64,000 nucleotides of DNA from Tsukamurella tyrosinosolvens (GCF_900104775.1 NZ_FNSA01000003.1:930001-994000), one strand, 5' to 3'; positions 32,261 through 43,458 are shown, counted from the first letter of the stretch. Notes: generated by a model not told the origin, from the sequence alone. Translations and numbers: made by a program.

Positions 32261-33034
32261 ATGGCGCGGCGTGAACCCGTCTACGAGGTCGTCCAGGTAC
32301 TGGCGAGGAGCATCCTGGGCGCGCAGGGCCTGCGGGTGCAATGGCGCGGGCTGGAGAACATCCCGACCGAGGGCGGCGTCCTCCTGGCGGTCAACCACAC
32401 GAGCTACGTCGACTTCCTCGAAGCCGGCCTGGCCGCCCGCCGCGCCGGGCGATGGCCCCGCTACATGCTCAAGGCCGAGCTCAAGAAGATCAGGGTCATG
32501 GCCTTCCTCATCAAGCACTGCGGCGCCATCGGCGTCGACCGCGAACACGGCGCCGAGAGCTACCACGAGGCCGTCGCCGCACTGGAGGCCGGCGAGGCCG
32601 TGATCGTCTATCCCGAGGCCACCATCAGCCGCAGCTTCGAGCTCAAGGAGTTCAAGTCCGGTGCGGCTCGCATGTCCATCGAGGCCGACGTGCCGATCGT
32701 CCCTCTCATCGTCTGGGGCACCCAGCGCATCTGGTCCAAGGGCACGCAGCGCCGTATCGGCCGGCACCGGTTCCCGGTCGTCGTGGAGGCCGGTCCGGCC
32801 ATCCGGCCCGACGGTGACGACCCCGTCGCCCTGACCGCCCGGCTGCGCGCCGCCATGGGGGAGACGCTCCTCGCCGCGCAGCGCGGATTCCCCGCTCCCG
32901 CAGGGGAGGACTGGGTGCCGGCGCGGCTCGGGGGCGGCGCCCCTCCGCCCGAGGAGGCGCTCCGGCTCGAACAGGAGGAGTTCGCCCTCCGGAAGGCCAA
33001 GCGCGAGGCGAAGCGACACGCCAACGGCGGTTGA
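32261..33034 (+). CDS. PlsC-type lysophospholipid acyltransferase
   Basis: 257 residues. Acyltransferase motifs: I NHTSYVDFLE (HX4D form), II/III GAIGVDREHG and IVYPEATISRS, IV VPIVPLIVWGTQRIW. It acylates a glycerol-phosphate-type acceptor at the membrane. ATG, with AAGGGGGTG upstream. The C-terminal ~30 residues are charged. Confidence 0.9.
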   Translation: MARREPVYEVVQVLARSILGAQGLRVQWRGLENIPTEGGVLLAVNHTSYVDFLEAGLAARRAGRWPRYMLKAELKKIRVMAFLIKHCGAIGVDREHGAESYHEAVAALEAGEAVIVYPEATISRSFELKEFKSGAARMSIEADVPIVPLIVWGTQRIWSKGTQRRIGRHRFPVVVEAGPAIRPDGDDPVALTARLRAAMGETLLAAQRGFPAPAGEDWVPARLGGGAPPPEEALRLEQEEFALRKAKREAKRHANGG

Positions 33035-33109
33035 ACATCCGGCTATGGTGCGCGTCACCTGCTGTTGGTAGGTTTGCCGGGATCGTTCATGCGCGAGGAG
33101 GAGGAGTCC

Positions 33110-34108
33110 ATGACGCAGCCGCCGAATTTCCCTGGTGACAACCAGGGCGGCTACCCGCAGAACCCGCAGGATCCGCAGCAGGGCGGATACCAGCAGGGGG
33201 GATACCCGCAGCAGCCCCCGCAGCAGCCGGGCTACGGGCAGCAGGGCGGTTTCCCGCCCCCGCCCGCCGGTGGCTTCCCGCCGCCGCAGGACCCCGGCTA
33301 CGGGCAAGGCGGCCAGGGCTTTCCGCCGCCGCAGGGCGGGCAGGGCTTCCCGCCCCCGCCGCAGGGCGGCTTCCCGCCTCCTCCTCCCGGCGGATTCGGC
33401 GGCCCGCAGTTCGGCGGCGGCCAGCCCCCGTTCAACATCGGTGACGCCTTCTCCTGGGCCTGGAACAAGTTCAGCAAGAACGCCGGCTCCGTCGTGGTCG
33501 CCGGCCTGATCTACGGCGTGATCCTCTACGTCGTCATCGGCATCGGCTACGCGCTGCTCCTCGGCGGCGTGCTCGCCACCAGCGACACCACGTACGATCC
33601 CGACACCAACACCTACACCGCGGACAACGTCTCGCTCGGTGCGAGCCTGGGCGGCACGCTGCTGTTCATGCTGCTCGTCTTCGTGGTGCAGTACCTGATC
33701 CACACCGCGCTCCTCTCGGGCCTGCTCGATCTCGCGGACGGCAAGCAGGTCTCCCTCGGCTCGTTCTTCAAGCCGCGCAACACCGGCGCTGCCCTCCTCA
33801 CGGCGCTCGTCGTGTCGATCGTCGTTGCGATCGGCTCCCTGCTGTGCCTGATTCCCGGCCTCGTCGCCGCGTGGCTGTTCATGTTCGCGGTCGTCGCGAC
33901 CATCGACCGCAACCTGGGGCTCGGCGACGCGCTGCGCACCAGCTTCGAGACCGCGAAGAACAACGCCGGGAACTCGTTCCTCGTGTGGCTCCTCACCTGG
34001 CTGATCATGGGCATCTGCATCCTTGTGACGCTGCCGTTCGGCCTGCTGGTCATCGTGTACACGTGGCGTCGCCTCTCGGGCGGCCAGGTGGCCCCGCTCA
34101 CGCCGTAG
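33110..34108 (+). CDS. Pro/Gly/Gln-rich membrane protein, paralogue 1
   Basis: 332 residues from ATG 33110 (GAGGAGGAG upstream). Residues 1-~105 are low-complexity GGYPQ and GFPPP repeats; then INIGDAFSWAWNKFSKNAG and five to six membrane helices, including GLLDLADGKQVSLGSFFKPRN. Similar architecture to its neighbour at 34237. Such cytoplasmic Pro-rich tails joined to a DUF975-like membrane domain occur in actinobacteria; no function is known. Confidence 0.8.
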   Translation: MTQPPNFPGDNQGGYPQNPQDPQQGGYQQGGYPQQPPQQPGYGQQGGFPPPPAGGFPPPQDPGYGQGGQGFPPPQGGQGFPPPPQGGFPPPPPGGFGGPQFGGGQPPFNIGDAFSWAWNKFSKNAGSVVVAGLIYGVILYVVIGIGYALLLGGVLATSDTTYDPDTNTYTADNVSLGASLGGTLLFMLLVFVVQYLIHTALLSGLLDLADGKQVSLGSFFKPRNTGAALLTALVVSIVVAIGSLLCLIPGLVAAWLFMFAVVATIDRNLGLGDALRTSFETAKNNAGNSFLVWLLTWLIMGICILVTLPFGLLVIVYTWRRLSGGQVAPLTP

Positions 34109-34130
34109 CGCCGTTCCGACGAACAACGAC

Positions 34131-34168
34131 ACGAGGGCCCGCTCACCGAACGGTGAACGGGCCCTCGT
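34131..34168 (+). terminator. Terminator between the membrane paralogues
   Basis: 11-bp stem ACGAGGGCCCG (34131-34141)/CGGGCCCTCGT (34158-34168) with a second stem TCACCG/CGGTGA in its loop. Separates the two paralogues into different transcripts. Confidence 0.8.
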
Positions 34169-34236
34169 CGTGTGTCGTTAAATGGGTGCAACCGCAAGCG
34201 GGTACTTCCGTGCCCCCGGCCGTACTGGAGGTACAC

Positions 34237-35130
34237 GTGACGCAGCCACCGAACCACCCGGGGGACGACCAGTCTCCGGGCGGAGCCCAGCAACCCGGGC
34301 AGGGCTTCCCGCCGCCCGCGGGGCAGGGCTTCCCTCCACCGGCGGGGCAGGGCTTCCCGCCCGCCGGGGGCATTCCGCCGGCGGGTCCGCCGCAGGGCTA
34401 CGGCCCGCCCGGGTCGCCCCTCCCGCCGCAGGCGCGATTCAACCTGGGTGACGCGATCTCCTGGGCGTGGAACAAGTTCACCAAGAACGCGGCTGCGCTC
34501 ATCGTCCCGATCCTCGTCTACGCGATAGCACTGGCCGCCACCTCCGCCCTCGCCTACTTCCTCGTCGCCCAGTTCGGCGTCGCCGACGTGACGCAGGACG
34601 CCGATGGATCGACCACGGTCGACCTCACCGCGGCGGGCGGCGTCGCCTCGGCGATCTTCTCCTTCGTCTTCGCGCTCGTGGCCTACGCCTGCCTGGTCGC
34701 GTACATCTCGGGCCTGTTGGACATCGCCGACGGGAAGCCCGTCAGCATCGGATCGTTCTTCGCGCCGCGCAACGCCGGACCCGCGTTGCTCACCGCGTTC
34801 CTCCTGGCGCTGCTCACGAGCCTCGTCTCGGCCATCCCCTACGTGGGTTACATCGCCTCGGTCGTCGTCGGCCTGGTCACGATGTTCGTCCTGCCGATCG
34901 TCGTCGACCGCGTGCTCGGGGTCGGGGAGGGCTTCAAGCAGGGCTTCGCCGTCTTCCAGAAGGACGTGGGCAACTCGATCCTCGTGTACATCGTCGTGGC
35001 CCTGATGGGCATCGTCGGTGCGGCGCTCTGCGGCGTCGGCCTGCTGGTCGCCGCCCCGGTCGCGTCGCTCGTGGTGATCAACGCGTACCGCCTGATCTCC
35101 GGGGGCCGGGTGGCACCGCCCACCCCGTAA
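34237..35130 (+). CDS. Pro/Gly-rich membrane protein, paralogue 2
   Basis: 297 residues from GTG 34237 (CTGGAGGT upstream). N-terminus MTQPPNHPGDDQ mirrors MTQPPNFPGDNQ of the first copy; GQGFPPPA occurs three times; then FNLGDAISWAWNKFTKNA and about six helices with GLLDIADGKPVSIGSFFAPRN. The pair is a tandem duplication that has drifted. Good terminator downstream. Confidence 0.8.
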   Translation: MTQPPNHPGDDQSPGGAQQPGQGFPPPAGQGFPPPAGQGFPPAGGIPPAGPPQGYGPPGSPLPPQARFNLGDAISWAWNKFTKNAAALIVPILVYAIALAATSALAYFLVAQFGVADVTQDADGSTTVDLTAAGGVASAIFSFVFALVAYACLVAYISGLLDIADGKPVSIGSFFAPRNAGPALLTAFLLALLTSLVSAIPYVGYIASVVVGLVTMFVLPIVVDRVLGVGEGFKQGFAVFQKDVGNSILVYIVVALMGIVGAALCGVGLLVAAPVASLVVINAYRLISGGRVAPPTP

Positions 35131-35144
35131 CACCGGCTCCCGCG

Positions 35145-35180
35145 AAGGCCCGTCCCACCATCCGGTGGGGCGGGCCTTTT
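35145..35180 (+). terminator. Intrinsic terminator after paralogue 2
   Basis: 15-bp stem (35145-35159 with 35164-35178) with one G-T pair, loop ATCC, ending TTTT. Classic form. Confidence 0.9.
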
Positions 35181-35265
35181 GCTGTGACAAACGGCGCCCA
35201 CAGGAGTAGACCTGGAACCGTCGCCGCCCGCCGGAGTGCGGCGCACGCCGAGAAGGAGTGGGACC

Positions 35266-36159
35266 GTGGCCGATACCCGGAAGATCGCGATCATCGGAGC
35301 CGGCGTCATCGGCCTGTCCTGGGCGGAGCTCGCCCGCGCACACGGGTGGCGCGTCGCCTTCACCGATCCCCGCCCCGACCTGGCGGACCTCGTCGCGGGG
35401 GAGTTCCCCGGCGATGCGGAGGTGGAGGTCGCCGCCGACCTCGCGGCAGCCGTCGCGGATGCGGACCTCGTGCAGGAGAACGGCCCCGAGCGGCTGCCCA
35501 TCAAGCAGGACCTGTTCGCGCAGATCGTCGCCGCGGCCCCCGCCCACGCGGTCCTCGCCACGTCGAGCTCCTCGATCCCCGCGACGCCCATCGCCGCGGA
35601 CCTCGACGATCCGTCGCGGGTGATCGTCGGGCACCCGTTCAACCCGCCCGCCCTCATGCCGCTGGTCGAGGTGGTGCCCGGCGAGCGCACGTCGGAGGAC
35701 ACCGTGCAGCGGGCCGTGGCGCTCTACCGGGAGCTCGGCCGCGCACCGGTGGTGCTGCGCAAGGAGATCCAGGGGTTCGTCGCGAACCGGCTGCAGGTGG
35801 CGATCAGCCGCGAGGCCCGCTACCTCGTCGAGAACGGCGTGGTGAGCGTCGAGGACCTGGACGTCGCGCTGAGCAACTCGCTGGGCCTGCGCTGGGCCGC
35901 GACGGGTCTCTTCGAGGGCAACGCGCTGGGCGGCGGCCCCGAGGGGGCGCGGCACCTGTTCACGGGCATCGGCGCCGAGGTCGGCAAGATCCCGCTCGGC
36001 ACGCCGTCGACCACCCCCGAATCGACGGAGGCCCTCATCGAGAAGGTCGACGCGGCCTACGGGACGGGGCAGGAGAACTACGAGCGCCTGCTCGCCCGCC
36101 GCGACCGCCGCACCCGCGCCGTGCTCGACGCGCTCCGGTCCGTGGACGACGGGGCCTGA
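35266..36159 (+). CDS. 3-hydroxyacyl-CoA dehydrogenase family protein
   Basis: 297 residues from GTG 35266 (AGAAGGAG upstream). N-terminal Rossmann IAIIGAGVIGLSWAELARAHG with D as ribose acid (FTDPRPD), SSSSIPATPIAADL, GHPFNPPALMPLVEVVPGERTS and KEIQGFVANRLQVAISREARYLVENG: 3-hydroxyacyl-CoA dehydrogenase / L-carnitine dehydrogenase pattern. NAD+-dependent oxidation of a 3-hydroxy acid or CoA ester. No beta-oxidation partner adjacent. Confidence 0.88.
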   Translation: MADTRKIAIIGAGVIGLSWAELARAHGWRVAFTDPRPDLADLVAGEFPGDAEVEVAADLAAAVADADLVQENGPERLPIKQDLFAQIVAAAPAHAVLATSSSSIPATPIAADLDDPSRVIVGHPFNPPALMPLVEVVPGERTSEDTVQRAVALYRELGRAPVVLRKEIQGFVANRLQVAISREARYLVENGVVSVEDLDVALSNSLGLRWAATGLFEGNALGGGPEGARHLFTGIGAEVGKIPLGTPSTTPESTEALIEKVDAAYGTGQENYERLLARRDRRTRAVLDALRSVDDGA

Positions 36160-36166
36160 CCCGCTG

Positions 36167-36910
36167 TCAGCGCAGGAAGTCCAGGACCGCGCGGGCGAAC
36201 GCCGCCGACGACTCGCGGTGCACGGTGTGCCCGCCGCGGAGCTCGACGTACTCACCGCGCGGTAGGGCGTCGGCGACGAGGCGCAGGTACTCGGGGCGCA
36301 GGAAGTCGCGCGGGCCGCCGGAGATCACCAGCGTCTCCTGCGGCGTCGCGGACAGCCGCTCCCACCACGCCGGATCGGGCTGGAACTGCGGCGAGACCGA
36401 GTCCATCATCGTCTTGTCGAAGCGCGACAGGGCACCGGGCGTCTGCACCACCTGCTTGATCCCCAGCCAGACCCGTCGCGGCGTGAGGGGCAGGTCCATC
36501 GTCTCCGCGATCTGTCCCTCCTCCAGTGCCACGGGAGGCATCTCCTCGAGGACGAGGCGGCGGACACCGTCGGGCAGGCGCCACGCGAGCCGCAGGGCGG
36601 CCTGGCCCCCGAGGGAGTGCCCGACGACGTCGAAGGTCTCGAGCCCGACGTGCCGCGCGACCCGCTCGGCGTCCTCCGCGAGCTCGTCGAGCAGGTACGC
36701 GGGGCTGTGGTCGCTGCGGCCGTGGCCGCGCTGGTCGTAGGTCACGGTGTCGCGGCCGGCGGCGTGCAGCGCGCGGACGGTGCGCCGCCACGTGCGGTGG
36801 TCGGCGGCCATGCCGTGGATCAGCAGCACCGGCGGGCCCGTGGGCGCCGGCACGCGGCGGTGCTGCACCGCCAGGCGCACGTCGCCGGCGGCGATGGTCT
36901 CCTCGTGCAT
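36167..36910 (-). CDS. Alpha/beta-hydrolase
   Basis: 247 residues. Oxyanion HGMAADHRTW, nucleophile elbow GHSLGGQ (Ser), catalytic His in GGHTVHRES near the end; the middle Asp is probably in SGGPRDFLR. Cytoplasmic. ATG 36910 preferred to the adjacent GTG 36913. The substrate cannot be read from the sequence. Confidence 0.85.
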   Translation of the reverse strand: MHEETIAAGDVRLAVQHRRVPAPTGPPVLLIHGMAADHRTWRRTVRALHAAGRDTVTYDQRGHGRSDHSPAYLLDELAEDAERVARHVGLETFDVVGHSLGGQAALRLAWRLPDGVRRLVLEEMPPVALEEGQIAETMDLPLTPRRVWLGIKQVVQTPGALSRFDKTMMDSVSPQFQPDPAWWERLSATPQETLVISGGPRDFLRPEYLRLVADALPRGEYVELRGGHTVHRESSAAFARAVLDFLR

Positions 36911-36925
36911 CACCTCATGGTGCCA

Positions 36926-37252
36926 TCAGGCCAGTGCGTAGCTCAGCGCGACGCACACCGCCGTGCCCGCGACGATGCTGAGCACCGCGTTGCGCCGCCA
37001 CAGGTGCGCGAGCGCCGTGGCCGCGACGCCCGCGATCTGCGGGATCCCGTGCGCCGGTGCGGCGTAGTCCACTTGTGCCATGCAGTAGACGGCGAGCACC
37101 ACCACGGCGCCCGCGGGCATCCACCGCCCGAAGTCGGCGAGCAGCGGCGAATCGCGCAGCACCGAGGCGAGGCCGAAGGGCGCGAGCCGCAGCGCGACGG
37201 TGACCGCCGCCGCGATGGCGATCCCCGCCAGCAGGTATCCGGTACTAGGCAT
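36926..37252 (-). CDS. azlD: AzlD-type branched-chain amino-acid exporter subunit
   Basis: 108 residues with four hydrophobic helices (YLLAGIAIAAAVTVALRL, LLADFGRWMPAGAVVVLAVY, AATALAHLWRRNAVLSIVAGTAV). Small subunit of the AzlCD branched-chain amino acid exporter. It overlaps azlC by 8 bases. Confidence 0.85.
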   Translation of the reverse strand: MPSTGYLLAGIAIAAAVTVALRLAPFGLASVLRDSPLLADFGRWMPAGAVVVLAVYCMAQVDYAAPAHGIPQIAGVAATALAHLWRRNAVLSIVAGTAVCVALSYALA

Positions 37253-37913
37253 GCGCCGCCTCCTTCGCGCTCCGGCGGGCCACCAGGTGCCGCACCACCA
37301 GCAGGCCCGCGAAGCCACCCATCGCGACGAGCAGCATCGCGCCCGGCGCCACCGCCAGCGCGACCGCGCACGCGGCCAGCGCGAGCGCCAGCGTCGTGCG
37401 GTCCGGATACGCGTCCATCGCGAGCACCACGAACAGCGCGGTGAGCACGAAGTCGACGCCCGGCACGTCGCGCAGGAAGGCGCCGCCGGCGAGGCCGCCC
37501 ACGAGGGAGCCGGCCACCCACGCCACGTGCAGGCCGACCTGGGTGCGCAGGATCATCTTTCCGGTCATCGTGGCCGACGGTGCCGTGCTCACCAGCGCGT
37601 AGGCCTCGTCGGTGAGGGCGTAGACGCCGTACGCCCTACCCACGCGGCTGCGGATCCGGTCGAGGGGGAAGGTGAGGCCGTAGAACAGGTGCCGCGAGTT
37701 CACGAGGAAGGTCGTGGCGGCGATCGCGGCGAGGGGCGTCGCCGCGGCCAGCAGGCCGGCGAGCAGGAACTCGACCGAGCCCGCGTAGACCGCCATCGAC
37801 AGCACCGGCGCGATCCACCAGGGCAGGCCGTGGCCCGTGACCACCACGCCGAGGCCGATGCCGAGCACGAACAGGCCCAGCTGCACCACGGCGACTTTCG
37901 ACGGAACTCCCAT
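37245..37913 (-). CDS. azlC: AzlC-type branched-chain amino-acid exporter subunit
   Basis: 222 residues, about seven helices. AzlC marks: SMAVYAGSVEFLLAGLLA, TTFLVNSRHLFYGLTF and TDEAYALVS. With AzlD it exports branched-chain amino acids. Start ATG 37913; an Lrp/AsnC gene lies divergently 82 bases away, a standard pairing in which Lrp induces the exporter. Confidence 0.9.
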   Translation of the reverse strand: MGVPSKVAVVQLGLFVLGIGLGVVVTGHGLPWWIAPVLSMAVYAGSVEFLLAGLLAAATPLAAIAATTFLVNSRHLFYGLTFPLDRIRSRVGRAYGVYALTDEAYALVSTAPSATMTGKMILRTQVGLHVAWVAGSLVGGLAGGAFLRDVPGVDFVLTALFVVLAMDAYPDRTTLALALAACAVALAVAPGAMLLVAMGGFAGLLVVRHLVARRSAKEAAHA

Positions 37914-37995
37914 GGGAGACAATTCTATTTCGCATCTCGCGCAATGTGCTTGCGTAAATGCGCCGACCGAGGGGCGGTGTGGCAATATCTCCGAT

Positions 37996-38406
37996 GTGGA
38001 TGCACTCGATCGAGCAATCATCGATGAGTTGGTGCGCGACGGGCGGCTCACCAACCAGGAGCTGGCGCAGCGCGTCGGGCTCACGCCCGCGCCGTGCCTG
38101 CGCCGCGTACGACGCCTGGAGGCCGACGGCGTGATCACCGGCTACACGGCCGTCCTCGATCCCGCGGCGCTGGGCCGCGGCTTCGAGGTCGTGATCAACG
38201 CCGACCTCGGGGCCAACGACCGCACCTCCGTCGAGGCCTTCGAGGCGCGGATCGCGTCCTTCGACGAGGTGATCGAGGTGCGGCGCATGTTCGGCCTGCC
38301 CGACTACCTGATCCGGGTGCGCGTCGCGGACCTCGCGACGTACGAGCGCTGGGTCACCACGCATCTCATGGCGATCCGGCGATCGTCCGCGTGGACTCCC
38401 GCATGA
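37996..38406 (+). pseudogene. Lrp/AsnC-type regulator with frameshifted C-terminus
   Basis: The HTH (DALDRAIIDELVRDGRLTNQELAQRVGLTPAPCLRRVRRLE) and ligand domain are intact up to TTHLMAI near residue 126; then the frame ends RRSSAWTPA. One base added near 38375 (ATCCGG to ATCCCGG) restores the normal family ending AIVRVDSRMTMKVVK, whose stop at 38424-38426 would overlap the next ATG by one base as its neighbours do. So this is a one-base deletion, either real or a sequencing or assembly error. Start GTG 37996, no clear RBS (leaderless possible). Even truncated, the DNA-binding part remains. Confidence 0.8.
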
Positions 38407-38425
38407 CGATGAAGGTGGTCAAGTG

Positions 38426-40640
<2,215 letters not shown>

Positions 40641-40666
40641 GTCCGAGGAGATCGGAAAAAAAGTTT

Positions 40667-40690
40667 CGCCGGAACCGATGAGTTCCGGCG
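40667..40690 (+). repeat. GGAAC hairpin before the VOC gene
   Basis: CGCCGGAAC (40667-40675)/GTTCCGGCG (40682-40690), loop CGATGA, 27 bases after the aminotransferase stop. Preceded by AAAAAAA. It could be a terminator or a regulatory site of the VOC gene (start 40757). Confidence 0.6.
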
Positions 40691-40756
40691 CCGAGGCCCG
40701 TCTCACCATGTGACGGTGTTCGAGAGACGGATGCCGCAGACCCCAGGAGCGACGCC

Positions 40757-41182
40757 ATGCACAAGATGATCTTCGTGAACCTTCCCATCGCCGACGTCCA
40801 GCGTTCGCGTGACTTCTTCACCGCCGTGGGCTACACGATCAACGAGAAGTTCAGCGACGAGAACGCCATCTCGGTGGAGCTGGGTGAGAACATCGCCGCG
40901 ATGCTGCTCAAGACCGACTTCTTCGGAACCTTCCACGAGTCGACCACCGCCGCCCCCGGCGTCAAGGAGACCCTCATCGCGCTCAGCGCCGAGAGCCGCG
41001 AGGAGGTCGACGAGATCGTGGGCCGCGCCGTCGCCGCCGGCGGCAAGGAGGGCCGCTCCGAGGACCACGGCTTCATGTACGGCCGCTCCTTCGACGATCC
41101 GGACGGCCACGGCTGGGAGATCATGTGGATGGATCCGGCGGCGGCCGAGGCGGGCCCCGAGCACGTCGGCGCGCAGGGCTGA
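40757..41182 (+). CDS. VOC/glyoxalase-like protein
   Basis: 141 residues. Vicinal-oxygen-chelate fold: MIFVNLPIADVQRSRDFFTAVG, then SVELGENIAAMLLKTDFF, and YGRSFDDPDGHGWEIMWMD with the metal-site E in the closing strand. A glyoxalase, dioxygenase or antibiotic-sequestering role is possible; the PhnB-like subgroup often sits with ECF sigma factors, as here (SigG-like gene 2 bases downstream). Confidence 0.85.
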   Translation: MHKMIFVNLPIADVQRSRDFFTAVGYTINEKFSDENAISVELGENIAAMLLKTDFFGTFHESTTAAPGVKETLIALSAESREEVDEIVGRAVAAGGKEGRSEDHGFMYGRSFDDPDGHGWEIMWMDPAAAEAGPEHVGAQG

Positions 41183-41183
41183 C

Positions 41184-42149
41184 ATGACCGTCGCCGACGC
41201 CGGCTTCGATCGGGCCACGGCCCCGCTGCGTGCGGAGCTCCTCGCGCACTGCTACCGCATGTCGGGCTCCGCGTCCGACGCGGAGGACCTGGTGCAGGAG
41301 ACCTACCTGCGCGCGTGGAAGGCGTTCCACCGCTTCGAGGGCCGGTCGTCGGTGCGCACGTGGATGTACTCCATCGCGACCAACGTGTGCCTCACCGCCG
41401 CCACGGCCCGGCGGGTGCTCCCCGTCGGGCTCGGCGGCGAACCGTCGAATCCGCTGGAGCCGGTGACGCCGTCGACCGAGGTGCTGTGGCTGCAGCCCCT
41501 CCCGGACCGTGCGCTCGGCGATCCGGGGGAGGCGGCGGTCGCGCGGGAGGGCATCGGGCTGGCGATGGTCGCGGCGCTGCAGGTGCTGCCCGCCAAGCAA
41601 CGCGCCGCCCTGATCCTGCGCGACGTCCTGCAGTTCTCCGCGGCCGAGACCGCCGCGGCGCTCGAGACCTCCGTCGCGTCGGCGAACAGCGCGCTGCAGC
41701 GGGCGCGGGCCTCCATCGGCGACGGTGCCGCCCGCGACGGCCGTAGGGCCGCCGAGCTGTCCGAGCACGAGAAGCGGGTGTGGGACGAGTTCTGCGCCGC
41801 CTTCGAGCGGCACGACATCGACGGCGTGGTGCGCATCCTCGCCGCCGACGCCACCTGGGAGATGCCGCCGATCCCCGGCTGGTACCGCGGTGCGGAGGCC
41901 ATCGGCGAGCTCTCGCGGACGCAGTGTCCCGCGCAGGTCGCCGGGGATCTGCGCATGATCCCGACGGTGTGCAACGGGCTGCCCGCGGCCGCGATGTACC
42001 TGCGCGACGCCGTCGCGGGCGGCGACGTCTGGCTGCCCTTCCAGCTGGACGTGCTCACCTTCACCGACGGCGCGCTCACGCACGTCTCCGCCTTCCTCGA
42101 CCCGGCGGAGCTGTTCGCCCTCGCCGGCCTGCCGACCGAGCTGCGCTGA
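41184..42149 (+). CDS. SigG-like ECF sigma factor with SnoaL-like C-terminal domain
   Basis: 321 residues from ATG 41184. Sigma region 2 (LLAHCYRMSGSASDAEDLVQETYLRAWKAFHRFEG, RTWMYSIATNVCL), region 4 (ALQVLPAKQRAALILRDVLQFSAAETAAALETSVASANSALQRARA), then a ~120-residue SnoaL-like domain (VWDEFCAAFERHDIDGVVRILAADATWEMPPIPGWYRG). SigG-type factors with such tails control themselves without a separate anti-sigma factor. Paired with the VOC gene. Confidence 0.88.
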   Translation: MTVADAGFDRATAPLRAELLAHCYRMSGSASDAEDLVQETYLRAWKAFHRFEGRSSVRTWMYSIATNVCLTAATARRVLPVGLGGEPSNPLEPVTPSTEVLWLQPLPDRALGDPGEAAVAREGIGLAMVAALQVLPAKQRAALILRDVLQFSAAETAAALETSVASANSALQRARASIGDGAARDGRRAAELSEHEKRVWDEFCAAFERHDIDGVVRILAADATWEMPPIPGWYRGAEAIGELSRTQCPAQVAGDLRMIPTVCNGLPAAAMYLRDAVAGGDVWLPFQLDVLTFTDGALTHVSAFLDPAELFALAGLPTELR

Positions 42150-42150
42150 G

Positions 42151-42723
42151 TCAGCGGGCGGCGCCGTCGGCGTAGGCGGCGAGAGCGAGGCGCCACGCCC
42201 GGTCCCGCGCGTCGGCGGTCGGGCCGAGGAGTCCGTGCCGGTCCTTGGTCGCCAGGCCCTCGAGGAGCGCGCCGAAGCCGAGCGCGAGCGCCTCGACGTC
42301 CGCGGTGTCGGTGCTGCCCGTGTGCGCGGCGAAGGCGTCGACGAGGACGCGGCGGCACTCGTGGACGGGATGATCGGGCGGGATCGGCCCGGTCAGCGGG
42401 CGCGCGAACATGACGTCGATCAGGGCGGGCTCGTCGGCCGCGAAGCGGCGGTAGGCGTCGGCCCACGCGGCGAGCACCTCGCGGGGCGGGCCCTCCGCCT
42501 GCGGCAGGGTCTCGACGAGCAGGGCGAAGCCGCGCAGCGCGACCGCGTTCACGAGGCCGTCGCGGTTCCCGAACAACTGGTTCAGCGCGGCGATGTTCGT
42601 GCACGCGGCCGCCGCGGCACGCCGCGTCGTGAGCCCGTCCGCGCCCTCGGCGCGGACGATCTCCAGTGCGGCGGCGGCGATCCCGTTCGCGACCTCGGGT
42701 GTCCTGGTTCTCTGTCTCGGCAT
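42151..42723 (-). CDS. TetR-family regulator
   Basis: 190 residues, ATG 42723. HTH: ANGIAAAALEIVRAEGADGLTTRRAAAAACTNIAALNQLFGNRDGLVNAV. Divergent from the thioesterase; a 11-bp palindrome lies between the two starts, and it probably represses itself and the thioesterase. Confidence 0.88.
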   Translation of the reverse strand: MPRQRTRTPEVANGIAAAALEIVRAEGADGLTTRRAAAAACTNIAALNQLFGNRDGLVNAVALRGFALLVETLPQAEGPPREVLAAWADAYRRFAADEPALIDVMFARPLTGPIPPDHPVHECRRVLVDAFAAHTGSTDTADVEALALGFGALLEGLATKDRHGLLGPTADARDRAWRLALAAYADGAAR

Positions 42724-42738
42724 CTTCCCCGGCAATCG

Positions 42739-42749
42739 TATCAGTGATA
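42739..42749. promoter_or_regulatory. TetR operator candidate
   Basis: Perfect palindrome TATCA-G-TGATA in the 36-base gap between the divergent TetR and thioesterase genes. The gap is so short that a bound dimer would block both starts. Confidence 0.65.
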
Positions 42750-42759
42750 TGTTTCGGCC

Positions 42760-43197
42760 ATGACGATCCTGGATCACGTCCTCACCCGCGTCCTCGATTC
42801 CATGCCCGTCGCCCGCTGGCTCCAGCTCTCGGTCGACGATGTCACACCCGACCGCGCCGTCCTCTCGATGCCGGTCGTCCCCGACGTCACCTTCGACGGC
42901 GTGCACTGCCACGGCGGCATCGTTGCCATGCTGGCGGACATCGCGGCCGTCGGCGCGGCGTACGCCGCGATCCACGACTCCGGCCGCGTCGCCGCGACCA
43001 CCGCGATGAACTCGCACAACCTCCGGCCCGCGCGCGGGGAGCGCCTGGTCGCGGTCGGCCGTCTCGTCGGCCCTCCCGGCCGCACCATGATCGCCGCCGC
43101 CGACGTCTTCACCGACACCCTCGACGGCACCCGCTGCCTCACCGGCCTCTACACCGCCACCGCCCTCGACCGCCCGCTCAGCGCCCCCGCCGGCTGA
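42760..43197 (+). CDS. PaaI-type hotdog thioesterase
   Basis: 145 residues. Hotdog fold: VTFDGVHCHGGIVAMLADIAAVGAAYAAI, then ATTAMNSHNLRPARGERLVAVGRLVGPPG and TRCLTGLYTAT. Likely hydrolyses aromatic or medium acyl-CoA. Controlled from the shared operator with TetR. Confidence 0.88.
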   Translation: MTILDHVLTRVLDSMPVARWLQLSVDDVTPDRAVLSMPVVPDVTFDGVHCHGGIVAMLADIAAVGAAYAAIHDSGRVAATTAMNSHNLRPARGERLVAVGRLVGPPGRTMIAAADVFTDTLDGTRCLTGLYTATALDRPLSAPAG

Positions 43198-43238
43198 GCC
43201 CACGCGTTCGCGGCGGTGCGATGGTGCGCCTTCCCGTC

Positions 43239-43297
43239 GACTCTCGGATTCTGTCCGCCACGGACACGTCGTCCGAACTGGACAGAAACCGAGAGTC
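43239..43297. repeat. Palindromic element copy A
   Basis: Outer arms 43239-43256 and 43280-43297 pair over 17 of 18 bases (GACTCTCGGATTCTGTCC against GGACAGAAACCGAGAGTC); an inner CGGAC-ACGTC-GTCCG stem fills the centre. It lies 41 bases past the thioesterase stop. One of four related copies in the window. Confidence 0.85.
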
Positions 43298-43458
43298 CCG
43301 AGATTGCTGCAGTGCAATGCACAGCGCCGTGCCCGAGCCCGCGCCGCGCTGCATCCGCACCGCCGGCCCCCACTCGCCGTGGGTTTCGCAGTCCTCGCCC
43401 GGACGGCGGCCGGCCGCCGTAGCGTCGACGTCGGGATACGTGAGCTTCGGGGGGAGCC

